Positions 47,246 to 58,756 of a DNA stretch of 64,000 nt are shown here, piece after piece. This DNA is from Branchiostoma floridae (lineage: Eukaryota; Chordata; Leptocardii; Amphioxiformes; Branchiostomatidae), in assembly GCF_000003815.2 (NCBI RefSeq), contig NC_049990.1:11943668-12007667 (forward strand), written 5' to 3'. Each line of letters opens with the position of its first letter. Position 1 is the first letter of the stretch. The notes under the pieces were generated by a model. It was not told the origin of the DNA, did not search any database, and saw only the letters and a program-made list of their open reading frames with translations. The position numbers were made by a program, and so were the translations under genes.

Positions 47246-50200
47246 TTATGAAGGAGCACTTTGTCCCATGTCTCTCCAGACCTTCCACGCCATCATGTCC
47301 CTGCTCTTCAGCATCCTGACCATGAACTCGGGAAGGAGAGACGAACCCTTCTGACCCATCCCAGCCTTTCGACCAAGAGATAGTGTCATTATGAAAGGAT
47401 CTAGAAACAAACAAAAACGTCAATCACTTCAGGAGCATTGTAAATTTGCACATAGATGGGTGTATGTTTATTCTTGCTTGGGGCATATACTAGTATATAA
47501 CCTGATTAAATCTCACTTAAAGCAGCCCGTCCAATATCTGGCCGGCCTCCTAGAAGCTTGAACTCTGCGGGAAGTTACAGCCCTGGACATCATACTATAG
47601 TTTGCCTTGTGTCACTAGACTACTTCAGTACTTGGGGCATACTATCGAAAATTAGGAGGGTGCAGTTCAAAGCATGTGTGCTAGATGACGCTACGTACCT
47701 GGCTTGTACTCCTTCTTGATCCCTCCAGTTTCCTGAGCAAGGATGTTCTTAGCTAACAGTTCCGCATGCATGCCTGCTCTGTAGGTCATCTTAGTCTCAG
47801 GGATGTTGGTGCAATCCCCGATGGCATAGATTCCCTCCGTTTCTTGAACTTCAAAGAAGTTGTTGACTTTTAGGCTTCCATTGTCTTCCATACTGAAGGC
47901 TAGAAAACAAAGTACATGAAACGTTATGAGACTTCTTAGCAAAGTAGTGCAACATTAATGATTAAATGATGCACAACCAATGTGATTCTTTCATGTTCTT
48001 CTTTAAACAAATGCGAATAAGCCAGTCAGCATTCCTAGTACCCAAGTTTTGCACAAATTAATTGGTGCAGTCCATTTTGTAATAATGTCTGACTCAAAAT
48101 CTGAACATCACCACTAACTCAGGATAAACCTTCAAGTTGATCAGTGCACAACACAAGTGATGTAAGTAGTCCGAGTTACCCAGACTGTCCTTGTAGGCCA
48201 TACTGTTGACCTTGAGCCCTGTACACGGGATGACCAGGTCTGCTGAGATCTCTGTCCCCTTGTCAGTCATGACTGTAGCTGTCTCCACTCTGTTTGTTGG
48301 CAGCTCAGCTAGGTTTGTTACTCTTTCTCCTGGTGATGATAAGAAAAGAGTTTTAAGTAATATAGCATTAGATTAGAATATTGATATTATGAAGATATCA
48401 TAGTTGGATGCAGAGAGACTTCTCAAATGCTTTTGAGTCAAAGTAATACTAAAAGGAAAAGTTAACAGGCAGCTTTTTAGAGCCCATTATACGTCCATTT
48501 TAAATAGGCCCGTGGACAGAATCATAGAGTACGTAGGTAATCATGTAAGAACCTTTTCTTATCACAGCTACGCATACGCAAACTGTGATGAAGGCCAGAA
48601 GCTTGTAAACAGTTCTTGTCTCGACCATGCCATGTATTTTATGTTTGATACCAGTACCATGCCTTATATATACATGTATGTTCGGATATATGTGGCCTAT
48701 GTGTGTCGGTTTGTATAACAACGTTAACGTTCGGTTATGTCTCGGGGGGCCTAACCTTTGACCTGCGCATACGCAGTTGGATCCTTGAACGGCAATATTT
48801 TTGACAAACTTAAATCTTACCTAACACGAGTTTGACTCCCAACATTTCCAGGATTTCTTTCAGTCTCTTCTGAAAGGCATCGCTGGATTCACCATCCACT
48901 AGTATCTTACGATTATGGATCAACGTCACCTAGGAAAAAACACATTAAAGTTACTTTCTGTAGCTTCCTCCTTAAAACAGCGTCAAGTTGGGCACTTTCT
49001 TCTTCGTTTAGGCACAAAATTTAACACCTAACCTACGAGAGATCAAACTCAATTTAAAAAAACCCTCAAAACTCAAGTTCATTACTTCACCATTAATTTT
49101 TTTCCTTTATCAACATTTGGCATGCATTAGATAATCTTAATGTGCACTATTCTATGAGTTGACACATACAATCATGTTTATATTATATTTATACCTCTTT
49201 GTCCTTGTAGTCAGTTGTTATCTCTGCTGCTATCTCTGTACCCACGGCCCCTCCTCCTATGATGACAATTTTATTTGCTGCTTTCACCTACAAAATATTA
49301 TGGTTACACAATACACTATGAGGTATTTAGCACAAAGATCGTATTGTCTTAAAATTAACGATCTGGGTTGGTCTAACCAGTAGTACTATTGCTTTTCTCC
49401 ATTTTCTTAGCAGATGATGGATAAATTGTGCGTCTTAGACAAAAGACTTTTTGTGCAAAAGTAGAGGTGACCCAGTGTGCTTGGCTAAATACATACATCT
49501 ACTAGCTCAGACGAAAAAGCATACTCAGTTTGAGATTGACCGGAAATGAAGAGTTTTGTTTGGTATCTCCTTTCTTCTTAGTGTGTATGACACCAAAATA
49601 CGTCATATTCTTATTATCTGTAACAAGACTAGTATCATTCAATGACATAAACGTTTACACCAAATACACACCCTTCTGATGTTAGTGATCATTGCACCAT
49701 CAAAAATTATTCCTCAAACTCGAAGATCATTTTCTCAAAGTATCTAAGTATGTCTGTCAATGACGCCATAGTAAATATGGCAACTAGTTCGGAAACTAGC
49801 ACCATGGCTTCTGAAAATATAATTTTGAGAAGCAAACATTGCTTAATCATTGTGATATTCTATAATTGAAACATACTACAATATTTCCTTTCACGACTTT
49901 TAAAGAGAATTTTTTTCTTGAGTCACTGTGCTGTGTTGTGGAATATAAAACGAAAATTTTGTACTCTGTTTTCATACGGTCTTTAAGGACCAAACAGTAT
50001 ACAAGTAACTATAGGTTACGTCTTACCTGTTTGAGAACTTCTTCGCTCTTTTCCACCACTGCGGCCGCCGTCGTCATTCCGTCCGGTAGGCTCCACGGGA
50101 AGTGCCCGGTGGAGCCGGTCGCGAGCACGAGATGGCTGTACTTCACCGTCTCACCGCTAGAGAGCAGCACTGTCTTCTCAGCAGCGTTGATCGCAGTGAC

Positions 50201-50566
50201 GGTGCCTTGCTTGAAGTTCTCACCGAAAGTTGGGGCGTAAGGTATCATAATCTTCTTGACAAACCCTTCGTAGAGATTATTAAAAAAACATGTTGCGAAA
50301 TTTTATTCCTTTATAACGATAGGACATATTCAAGTGACTATGATAAGAACAAGAAGTGTTGGTGACATGTTAACAAAAAAAGGCTAACCTGGTTCAGTAC
50401 ATGACCTGACAGCCCCAACATTGTGGTACAACATCTCCTTGGGGTCAATCAAGGTGAACCTAGCCTTGTTCTTCAGGCTTTTGGCGAGCTGAATGCCGGC
50501 ATAGCCTCCTCCCACAATCACTACATGGATGTCCTCACGGTGGAGCAAAGATGGTCCTGATCCCAT
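47246..50566 (-). CDS. FSP1-D: complete AIFM2/FSP1 homologue, seven exons
   Basis: Exons in coding order: 50389-50566, 50027-50265, 49195-49287, 48821-48929, 48180-48329, 47699-47899, 47246-47400. They sum to 1125 nt (374 aa). Exon lengths match FSP1-E exactly and FSP1-C except exon 2 (239 against 236). The start MGSGPSLLHREDIHVVIVGG keeps the myristoylation-type Met-Gly and the first Rossmann fold; later come IVIIGGGAVGTEI, IPCTGLKVN, YAIGDC and a C-terminal exon (DPFIMTLSLGRKAGMGQKG to MGQSAPS). The usually conserved ATGxTGPFPGK segment reads ATGSTGHFPWSL here, so substrate or cofactor contacts may differ. A 5' UTR acceptor (TTCGCAG) lies at 50581. FSP1-E is its closest relative in the window. 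Confidence 0.93.
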
Positions 50567-52607
50567 TTTGGAATGTCAAACTGCGAATGAAACATTTTAG
50601 AAAGCATGTATGAAGCAATATCGAGCACACCTCATACCCTTGTGAAATATCCGAAAATAATTTCATCAGGTTGATAGGTCATCTATATAGTAGAGTTTTC
50701 TTTTGCACAACCAATTGATATTACCTGCTGTCTGTACAATACCTTTTACTGTCTCAACTTACTGCTTAGGTTCCAAGATCCTCCTTTGTGTTGTTTTTAA
50801 GCAAGTAGCAATGCCGCGGACAGTTGGAATACAACCCGGGAGACACTTTTCTCTTGAGATGGGGTTCAAAAATTCTTGAATTTCTAGTTGTACAGCTCCC
50901 GTTCCAAATGAAGGGATATCTAATTATACACTACGAAAATGATTAATTCTAACTGGAGGCTAAGCTAAACCAAAATGTGGACTCACGGTGGCTGGGGCTG
51001 TTACTTTGACACATATGGTTGTATTAAACATGACTTCTCCATCTTATGAAATCTATACTGACATAATATCCACCTTTTGCTAAACATGCATATGGAAATT
51101 GTCATAATTCGTGACTTTTATAGTGACTGAGTTGCCGTTAACTATCATGTCAGGAGTTTTTGCTTCTGTTCTGTCATAAGTGTGAATATCGACCTGCTAC
51201 ACTTTGTACAACCTACTTTCAGATGACAAAAAAATACGAATCAAGAAAACAAATAAAAAATGTCTTCACTTGGCAAAAAATTGATCAAAAGAAGACGTGG
51301 ACAAAAGGCATGAATTTGTATCTGTTGTGTAAGTCGACCTAACTGCGAATCCCTGGAGACTTACAAAACAGGTCTCCTCTTACATCAGACAAACAAGGAA
51401 AAATCAGTCTTGCATGGTTGCGTGTGCTCCATGCATTACACCAAAACCTAAATCCTAGAATACATAGCAACAGCAACTGATCCATGTAGAAACAATTTTA
51501 CCCACACACTAGCTGAAGAGCGTAGACATGTAGGATTTAGATTTTTCATTCAAATGACAAACAAGCCATACGGTAACCGCTATATAGTAAAAGACACAGA
51601 CATCCAAGATGCTCCATGTAAATTATGTAACGTTACACATGTACACCAATACTTCGTTTGATTGCTAATTCTTACCTTGAGTAAATCAGCTTTGGAGTGA
51701 ATGAAGCTTGTCAAACATAATTATAAGGAAAAGACAACCATACCTCACAGATGGCGATCAAAAAGCCTCTGGACGTTTCTTTGCTGACACTAGGAACTGG
51801 GACGTTCGGTCAACCCTGGTGACCTCCCGACGCCCACTGACCCAGAAATGGCATCTCCAACCAGGACGTCGACCCACTAGAAGCTAACGAGGAGGCCGTG
51901 ACCTGGCTGCAGTACTGGCACGGATCGATATGATGATGATGGCAGTGCTGACAACTTATGACAACTGGACACGGCCTCGGTACGACTATATAACACTGGT
52001 AGGTACAAATCTAAATTCGAATCACTAATCCGATACCAATGACACGGCCTTCCTCTTGATTGGTTCCTGGATGGGTATAACCTGACGATTTTCAAGACAA
52101 AGGTAAACAGACATGTCAGACATCATATCCACTTAGTGTATTAAACAAAAATATTTGAGTTGATCAGATTAGGAATTGTTTTGTGGGGAGCTGAAGTAAG
52201 AGAAAAGTATTGTTTGGGGCTCGTCTATGTATTTCTGTGATTCTCGAAGTACACAACCATATATCCCATACATTCTCAATACGTCTAACCTTGTAGAAAT
52301 AGAAGGGTGGAGTCAAACAAAACAAAAAAAGTTCGGAGACCTCATAACTCCATGGAAATTATGAATACATCTCATGTCTCATTTGTTATGCCCATTTATT
52401 ATGCCAATAAAGATAGTGTCTAACGTTATATGAAACAAGTTAACTTGTTGAAATGTCTACTCGTGCCCTTACAAATTCAATGCGAGATAACGCAAACACG
52501 CATGGTTTAAAACTGTTTATTCATCATCATTTTTTGTGTATAAGGAGCATAATTTGTTACTTTATAGGTCGTATCTCAAAGTCAGAAACATCTCCATACA
52601 TACCCAA

Positions 52608-52760
52608 AGCCTACTTCAGACGAACAAGAATTTTGCCCTCAAAGCCCGTATCCATGTATTTTGCCGCCATTCTGGGACAAGGTGGCCAAACTTGTACTAG
52701 AATAGCCGCAAAATACATGAAACAAAAAGCTTTAAGTGAGAACAAAAGACTTTCAGTCAC
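52608..52760. mobile_element. Foldback repeat, copy 1
   Basis: CATGTATTTTGCCGCCATTC mirrors GCCGCAAAATACATG around a short centre (52653-52719), preceded by CAAGAATTTTGCC and AAAGCCCGTATC. The copy at 53240-53380 shares most of this. Confidence 0.6.
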
Positions 52761-53239
52761 AGCTATGCATAAAAGATACAAAACGGAAATAATATAAATA
52801 CCGATTACAGGCATATCTATATGGTTACAATCAGCAACATTTGACTTGTCTAGATACCAGAACACTGTACTTGACTAATATGTAGAAGCATATCTAGATG
52901 GTATCCACGTTCATTTTCAACTTAATTAAACTTGAGGCTGGAATACAATGTAAAAAGTGTACATACCAACCCTGCATAAATGTAACAACTACAACGATAC
53001 ATTGTTACCTCCACATTAACATCATCACATCGTCATCACATGGGCTTACTAAGTCAGTCAACAAGTACATTACACTAATTTTACTTGATATACCAAAGTA
53101 ACTTACTTAAAGTACAATGATTACTGCCTGTGCTTGCAAGTACACACCAAATAACGTTACTTTGAAACCGTTATATGATGTATATAGACAAAAGGAATAC
53201 GATGTATAACCATGGATTACTAGTAAATATTACAAAATA

Positions 53240-53380
53240 TACAAGAATTTTGCTTTCAAAGCCCGTATCCATGTATTTTGCTTCCATTCTAGGACAAGGT
53301 GGCCAGTCTTGTACCAGAATACAGGCGAAATAAGTGAAATGCATTAGGCTGAATGAAAACAAAAACTTTCATTCACTGAA
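53240..53380. mobile_element. Foldback repeat, copy 2
   Basis: Shares CAAGAATTTTGC, CAAAGCCCGTATCCATGTAT, GGACAAGGTGGCCA, CTTGTAC(T/C)AGAATA and a trailing AACAAAA(G/A)ACTTTCA with the 52608 copy, about 600 bp away in the same orientation. Confidence 0.6.
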
Positions 53381-53533
53381 GATGATTCACTGAGGATCTA
53401 AAGAAAAACGCAAAACAAGACAGTCATTTTATTGCCAGACACCTTGTGATGCATGTACAATCAATACATTTATAACAAAATGTTTCCAGTGCGACTATTC
53501 AGTGTTCTGCTGCACAGACATTTAGCAAATTAG

Positions 53534-53759
53534 TACTAGTGGTGAGAAGCCCTACATGTGTGAAGAGGGTGGGTAAAGGACAGCTTCTCCCAGCAAATAA
53601 GATCTCGTACAGGAGAAAAACCTTACAAGTGTGGCTATTCTGCAGCATAGAAATCAACTTTGGACTACAGGAACACACAGGCGAGAAACCCAACATGTTT
53701 GGGGAGTGTGCTGACAAATGGTTGCTAAAATACAATAATCAATCAGGATCAAGTTGAGC
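53534..53759 (+). pseudogene. C2H2 zinc-finger gene fragment, decayed
   Basis: Three finger linkers are visible in different frames: GEKPYMCEEGG followed by a stop, TGEKPYKCGYSAA followed by a stop then KSTLDY, and HTGEKPNMFGECADKW. Frameshifts and stops separate them, and zinc-binding His residues are mostly lost. The style (alternating CGYSAAxKSTLD and MCGEC fingers) is that of the large zinc-finger families of lancelets. Probably a retro- or segmental fragment without function. Confidence 0.7.
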
Positions 53760-54226
53760 ACAAAACTATCACTTTACTTAACATGGATAAGCAGTGCATG
53801 TACAATCCGGTAAATGCATTACATTTCCAAAAAGACAATCAAAGACAAGGCAGATGAGGAAAGACTGTCTAACACTCAGTAAATCTTCAAAACAGGTATT
53901 TAACATGATAAAGATGATGACTGTACAGCTGTACACTTTGCATTATGCGTTGTTTTCAAGTCATTAAAAAGTGCTTCATCTACTAAGTAAGCATAGAATA
54001 ATTTAGACAATCGAAAGTTTATTTCTTCACACGAGAAATTTTACTGGTGGGGCATGATAGGAAATGAATGATTAGTTATGTTAAATTTGGAGCTTTTTAG
54101 AACTGAATTTACAATCCCCTTTGTCCATCTGTGACTTTGTCAACAGGGAGAATCGAAATTTCGTGGTTAGTGACAAGGCGTTGAGCACGTTTTGTTGACA
54201 TCCTGAATAATGTTACTAGTGGTTGA

Positions 54227-54430
54227 TTAGAACATTTTGAGAGCAGTGACTACTTCTGCACACATCGCTTCGGCCAGTTTCTGCAGTATGCAGGCCCGAT
54301 GTATGGCTGATTCGGTTTCTGTAACTATGCCGATGGCCGGGATTGCATCCGGAGTTACTGCAAAGTTCAGTCCATTAGAGAATAGAGACTTCGTTAATTT
54401 TGTTCGTTCATAACAACTTGTGATTTTCAA
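54227..54430 (-). pseudogene. Retroelement ORF fragment (LxxGLNFxxTP-type), minus copy
   Basis: Encodes TKLTKSLFSNGLNFAVTPDA, then IPAIGIVTETESAIHRACIL and further helical sequence. The segment Leu-x-x-Gly-Leu-Asn-Phe-x-x-Thr-Pro is typical of sequence just upstream of the reverse transcriptase in some invertebrate retroelements (Penelope-like type suspected). No RT domain is present. A related fragment lies on the opposite strand at 54593. Confidence 0.5.
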
Positions 54431-54592
54431 TCACCTGTCTTCCTTTCTGTCCCTGTGCCGTCGTCTTGGTCCGGGACCCAAGATTACGACAAAGAGCAGC
54501 TTGTGCAATGGTCTAAGGTTCCCGACCCATAGACCATCACACAAGGCAGAAAAGACGACAGGCGGTAGAAGAACCCAAGCAGCCATAAACTA

Positions 54593-54927
54593 ACCAAACT
54601 AATAAAGTCCCCGTTTTCCAGAGGACTGAACCTCACAGTAACTCCGAACACAATCCCGGCCTTCAACACAATTACAGAAACCGAAACAGCTACACATCGG
54701 GGCTGCACACCGCAAAAACTGACTAAAGCTTTGCTTGCAAAAGAAGCCGTCACTCACAAAACGCCCCAACCCCCCACCAACAACATCGCTCAGGATATCA
54801 ACAAACATACTCAAGCACCTTCCCACCGACCGAGAGATTGCAAGTATCCCTGCCGACAATGCCCCAAACAGACAGAAGAAATCGCACGTTCAGTTAAATA
54901 TATAGAAAATTTAAACAAAAATGATTA
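54593..54927 (+). pseudogene. Retroelement ORF fragment, plus copy, related to 54227-54430
   Basis: Encodes TKLIKSPFSRGLNLTVTPNT, then IPAFNTITETETATHRGCTP and a KTPQPPTNN-type segment, ending IENLNKND and a stop. It aligns with the minus-strand fragment (TKL-KS-FS-GLN--VTP--IPA---TETE-A-HR-C) and extends further. Truncated at both ends as an element, with no RT motifs. Confidence 0.5.
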
Positions 54928-55090
54928 ACTTCCCATCATGCCAATGACAAGTTAGTCCCAGTACAATTCTGCGAATGTTTTACGCTCTCTACCTACTACG
55001 TCAGTCTACAGTCTATACAGACTAACACAAATTGCGCATGAACTAATTACAACACAATGCGAAAGAATCCAAAGAGTCGACATAAACACA

Positions 55091-55165
55091 TAACTTCAAG
55101 AAACAGCTTTAGATCGCCTACTCACAGAACTTCAAGAAACAGCTTTAGATCGCCTACTCATAAAA
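55091..55165. repeat. Tandem duplication of about 38 bp
   Basis: ACTTCAAGAAACAGCTTTAG then ATCGCCTACTCA occurs twice in a row with nearly no change, indicating a recent slippage or duplication event. Confidence 0.85.
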
Positions 55166-55861
55166 TATGAAAAACCTATCATTCTTGGCTTGCCTCACAC
55201 AAGATCCTCTGATAGGGCGTGAACACGACCTCTCAGCTTTCTGGCCACGGATTCGTCCCACCACGAAAGTTGTCTTGTCTTCAAGCTGGTTCCTCCAATG
55301 CCCTTAGGTTCCTCATCATGACCAGGATGTACGCACGCACGCATCAGCTGCAACAAGCAAGACTAAATGGATGGACAAAGGCACGTGACATGATTGGACA
55401 CCTCCAAAATACATTAAACATGTGTGAAGGGCCAAACCTTCAACTACAATGTCATAGTTAAGTACAATGTACTTTCAATTGAAGACAAGGCCATACATAT
55501 GGATAACAGCTAAATGCTAATAAACAGAACCTGCTATTACAAGACAGTAATGCTCACCTTGCGGTGCCGTCATGAAGTCATTGTAGAGATGGTGGAAATA
55601 CAAACTAGTATTGTTTCGGAATGTCCTCTCCCCATGCGTCCTATGATACACACAGAAATATACCATGTATCAGAACATTTCAATCAAATGGCATTAAGTT
55701 TTACAGATCTGATTACCGAAAATTTTCCATGGTTTGACGATGATTGGAAGTTCTCGAGGTGACTACTACATGTATTACAATACCGGCTTTTCATTTGACG
55801 GCATCTGCGCCATGTTGGATTTCAGCGTACGTATGACGTAAATGTAAAGCCTGTATACCTT

Positions 55862-55990
55862 GACAAATGATTTGAGATGACTGCATGTCATTCAGGAAGA
55901 CTCCAAGGAAACCCACAACGAGGAGGAGCACCGAGACGACTTCCGCCAAGACCGCTGTCTCCCTCTTCACTGCTGCGTCTGGCACCTCCC
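55862..55990 (-). CDS. Possible exon encoding a hydrophobic segment (unidentified gene)
   Basis: On the minus strand the frame VPDAAVKRETAVLAEVVSVL then LLVVGFLGVFLNDMQSSQII ends at a donor-like TGTCAAG|GTATAC near 55862. It looks like a membrane anchor or signal. There is no ATG in frame (the codon at 55985 is GTG) and a stop lies upstream, so an upstream exon would be required. I do not recognise the family. Confidence 0.2.
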
Positions 55991-56264
55991 TTGTCTATCT
56001 TTACTAACCCTTAGCACGGCATTGCTGTAATAGACAAGAAACATATATCAGTCACAGCTCACGTGCACTACTGCTGCAACAAACACAAAGATTGGAAGGC
56101 TGTCAGATTGAACTGGAACCCAAAATACAGACTACGTATACTGTCAGTCTATACACTATACTGCACAAATAGCTGAATACCTGCACACCGTTTGCCGTCG
56201 GTCAATCGTTTTGAACACTTGGGGTCGTCTCAAGGTGCACTAGAGATTCTCGTGATATCCCCCG

Positions 56265-56299
56265 TACCTTGTGAAGTCCCCGTATCGTCGACACTCGCC
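56265..56299 (-). CDS. Possible first coding exon MASVDDTGTSQ (unidentified)
   Basis: The minus-strand ATG at 56299 is followed by 11 codons and a donor-like ACAAG|GTACGG. It lies downstream of a CCAAT-rich block (56820-56965), which fits a minus-strand promoter. The next exon is not identified in a compatible phase. Confidence 0.15.
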
Positions 56300-56819
56300 A
56301 TATCCAGACGGGAGTCCTCGCCTCCTTTGTCGCGTCCAGACGTTTCGGCCTATAGTTTTCCAACGGTAAGTGTGAATGTGATATACAATTTAATTTTAGA
56401 ACTGGACACTTCTAATAAACAGCAAGTCAACTGCTTCATGCAGCGGGGCAGAAATGAACAATAAAACTTGTCTTTCTTTACTAACAAATAATACCAACAC
56501 GGCTAATACTGAGCACAGCCAGTCGTCGGTCTCACCGTTTAGAACGCCTCAGGTCTCCTTGTTGATGGGCCCGAAGATTCCGCTGACATCTGCCCGATAC
56601 TTTCGTGATGGACCTTGCGCGTGTGACCTTCTCCTTCTCCCTGCGGCAGCCCCTTGCTTTCCTTGCCGAGGGAAGACATTCCGGCTTACGGTGCGTGCGA
56701 GCCCGTGAGAAGACACAGCTGCGGTCTTGCTAGCTTGAACAATTGACCGCAAATGACAAAACAATAGTCTTGACAGACTAACAAAGGTGTGCCCAACGCA
56801 GGTGCAAAAATTACCACTG

Positions 56820-56965
56820 GCCTACGATTGGCCAAGCAATCAAACATCCGCAGGCACCATTGGTTGATGCGTAAAGACTGCATTGTGGTTGGTCCATAAA
56901 GAGAATCCTCCCCTATCATTGGTCAGAAAAATGCACTTTCCATCATTGGCTACCTCTGCTGATGA
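56820..56965 (-). promoter_or_regulatory. Cluster of CCAAT boxes
   Basis: Five ATTGG/TTGG motifs on the plus strand (near 56827, 56860, 56888, 56919, 56943) read as CCAAT on the minus strand, spaced about 25-35 bp apart. Regular CCAAT arrays are bound by NF-Y in animal promoters. No downstream gene on the minus strand is proven. Confidence 0.35.
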
Positions 56966-57309
56966 GATTAATCGTTGAATAGATATGCAATGCAACCCAC
57001 AGCGTCCTACCTGTGATACTAGCGATTTATAACAATACTGCAATTGTTGAGAAAGTGAGTCATAGGTCCAAGTTCCGTGACTCGAATTCGGAAAATGGTC
57101 GGGAGGGAAAGGCTCTACTAAGAACAGCTAGCTGATTCTACGACGAAGGTAAGTTTTCTGGATAGAAGTTCTGCTGCAGTACCAAGAGTACACACCAGGG
57201 GCCTAAAGTCGTCCTTTGTCTTCCAAACACCTGCATACATGCCCAAAATACCATTGCAATCCATCCAGAGGCTCAACAGCAATGCTGACCTTAAATCAAA
57301 TATGGGAAC

Positions 57310-57382
57310 ATAGACACACACACAAACACAGACACACACACACACACGCACAGACACACACACACATACACGCACACACCAA
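57310..57382. repeat. (CA)n microsatellite
   Basis: Interrupted CA repeat of about 70 bp directly upstream of the MITE at 57411. Confidence 0.9.
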
Positions 57383-57410
57383 AACATTTTTTTAAGGAGG
57401 TAATGAAAGG

Positions 57411-57623
57411 TACTGTAAATGCAGAAATGTTCGCGGTGGATTAATGTTCGCGGTTTTTGCGTTGGCCATTTCACCGCGAATTTAAAACCACTGCGAACAT
57501 TTTTACAGGGCTTTAAGATACTACAGTGCAGGGTGCTATCGCAAAATTAAAACCACCGCGAAAAGTCTTGTTTTCCCACTACTGCGGAATTAAATCCCAG
57601 CAAACTTAAATGCATTTACAGTA
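57411..57623. mobile_element. MITE, TACTGTAAATGCA family, copy 1
   Basis: 213 bp with inverted ends TACTGTAAATGCA and TGCATTTACAGTA. Internal GTTCGCGGTGGATTAATG, TTTCACCGCG and ACCACCGCGAA blocks. TA at both edges fits a Tc1/mariner-type TA target site. The copy at 60974 is in the opposite orientation. Confidence 0.85.
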
Positions 57624-58756
57624 ATATTGATAAGCATCTCCGGTTCCCTTTGATTTAAATGAGGGGGGCCAGACACATCTATTATAACAAGCATTTTAAT
57701 CAGATACACAAGGAGCAATATGAATACATTTTAGGATTGAACCGGTTCTCACTCCCTTTCTCCAATTTTCAACACTCTTAAATATACATGTTACATTGTA
57801 TATAACATTATATGTAACATATTTTCTTTGTTCTGTTAGTCTGCCTAATAAAGATACAATAAATACTCCTTAACACATATAAACGTTACTTGTTAATTAA
57901 TAGATTGTCATGTACCCTTACTGTAAGTGTAAAATAATCACAGCACCATATACATTCATTTATAACAGAAAGTTTATGTATAATGGGAATGTATAGAACC
58001 AATACATTTGCTTCCTGTCACTATCAATTTGAAAACATTAAATGAATGTAAGCAAAACACCACAATATCGTAATTTAACTTTGTCATCAAAGATGACAAC
58101 ACCAAGACACCAAACAGGACAGCTGATACTTCATATATATAAGACCCTTTACACGGCAAGAAAAAAATGACGAGCGATCACCTTCGGTTACATTTTCAGC
58201 AGTAATAGTCGCTGTGTTTTCAACAGCACGATTTAAGAGATTTGAAAGTTCGAAAGTCCCCAATGTCATTGGCGTAGATTTCAGGGGAAAATAGCAATTA
58301 AGCTCTAGTCTCTGGGGCAATTTTTGAGCTACCATCTAGCAAAACTAAAGATTGTCGATTGTGTGACCTCGGCGCTTGACAGAGCAATCAATAAATTCAC
58401 ATGTTGACAAAAAGCCTCTCTTACTAAGTTACACTTTGTATATTTTGTTGTCTTTCATTCGTTTGTTTACATTTTGTACATGGTATTTCAATTATGAAGT
58501 CAAACGTTACACAAATACAGTTTAGATGGCAGCGAGTTTGCACTCAGCGTTTGCCAAATGTACAGCCAGGCCCACACATGCGATACATTCAATGTGAGGT
58601 ATATGATGTTGAATTTCTATAATTATATTTCCAGCTTCCTGTGGAGCCTGGTAGAGGCTAAGACTTCCATACGGACATCATACAAACTTGAATATATGCA
58701 CACGCATGAATCCACTTTAATTGGAGTGACAGCAGCTTCATGAGAACAAACTTAGT

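Larger units (their letters stand above)
50567..58756. other. Repeat-rich spacer between FSP1-D and FSP1-E
   Basis: No complete gene recognised. Contents: upstream region of D; two copies of a foldback repeat (52608-52760, 53240-53380); a zinc-finger pseudogene fragment (53534-53759); two opposed retroelement fragments (54227-54430, 54593-54927); a short tandem duplication (55091-55165); a possible exon on the minus strand (55862-55990); a CCAAT-rich block (56820-56965); a CA microsatellite (57310-57380); and a MITE (57411-57623). Confidence 0.5.

Noticed and set aside
51877-52095. Possible retroelement C-terminal segment around 51.9-52.1 kb
   Set aside because: A plus-strand reading (LDTASVRLYNTGRYKSKFES, then a stop, then FKTKVNRH) hints at a LINE end, but the similarity is too short and degenerate to call.
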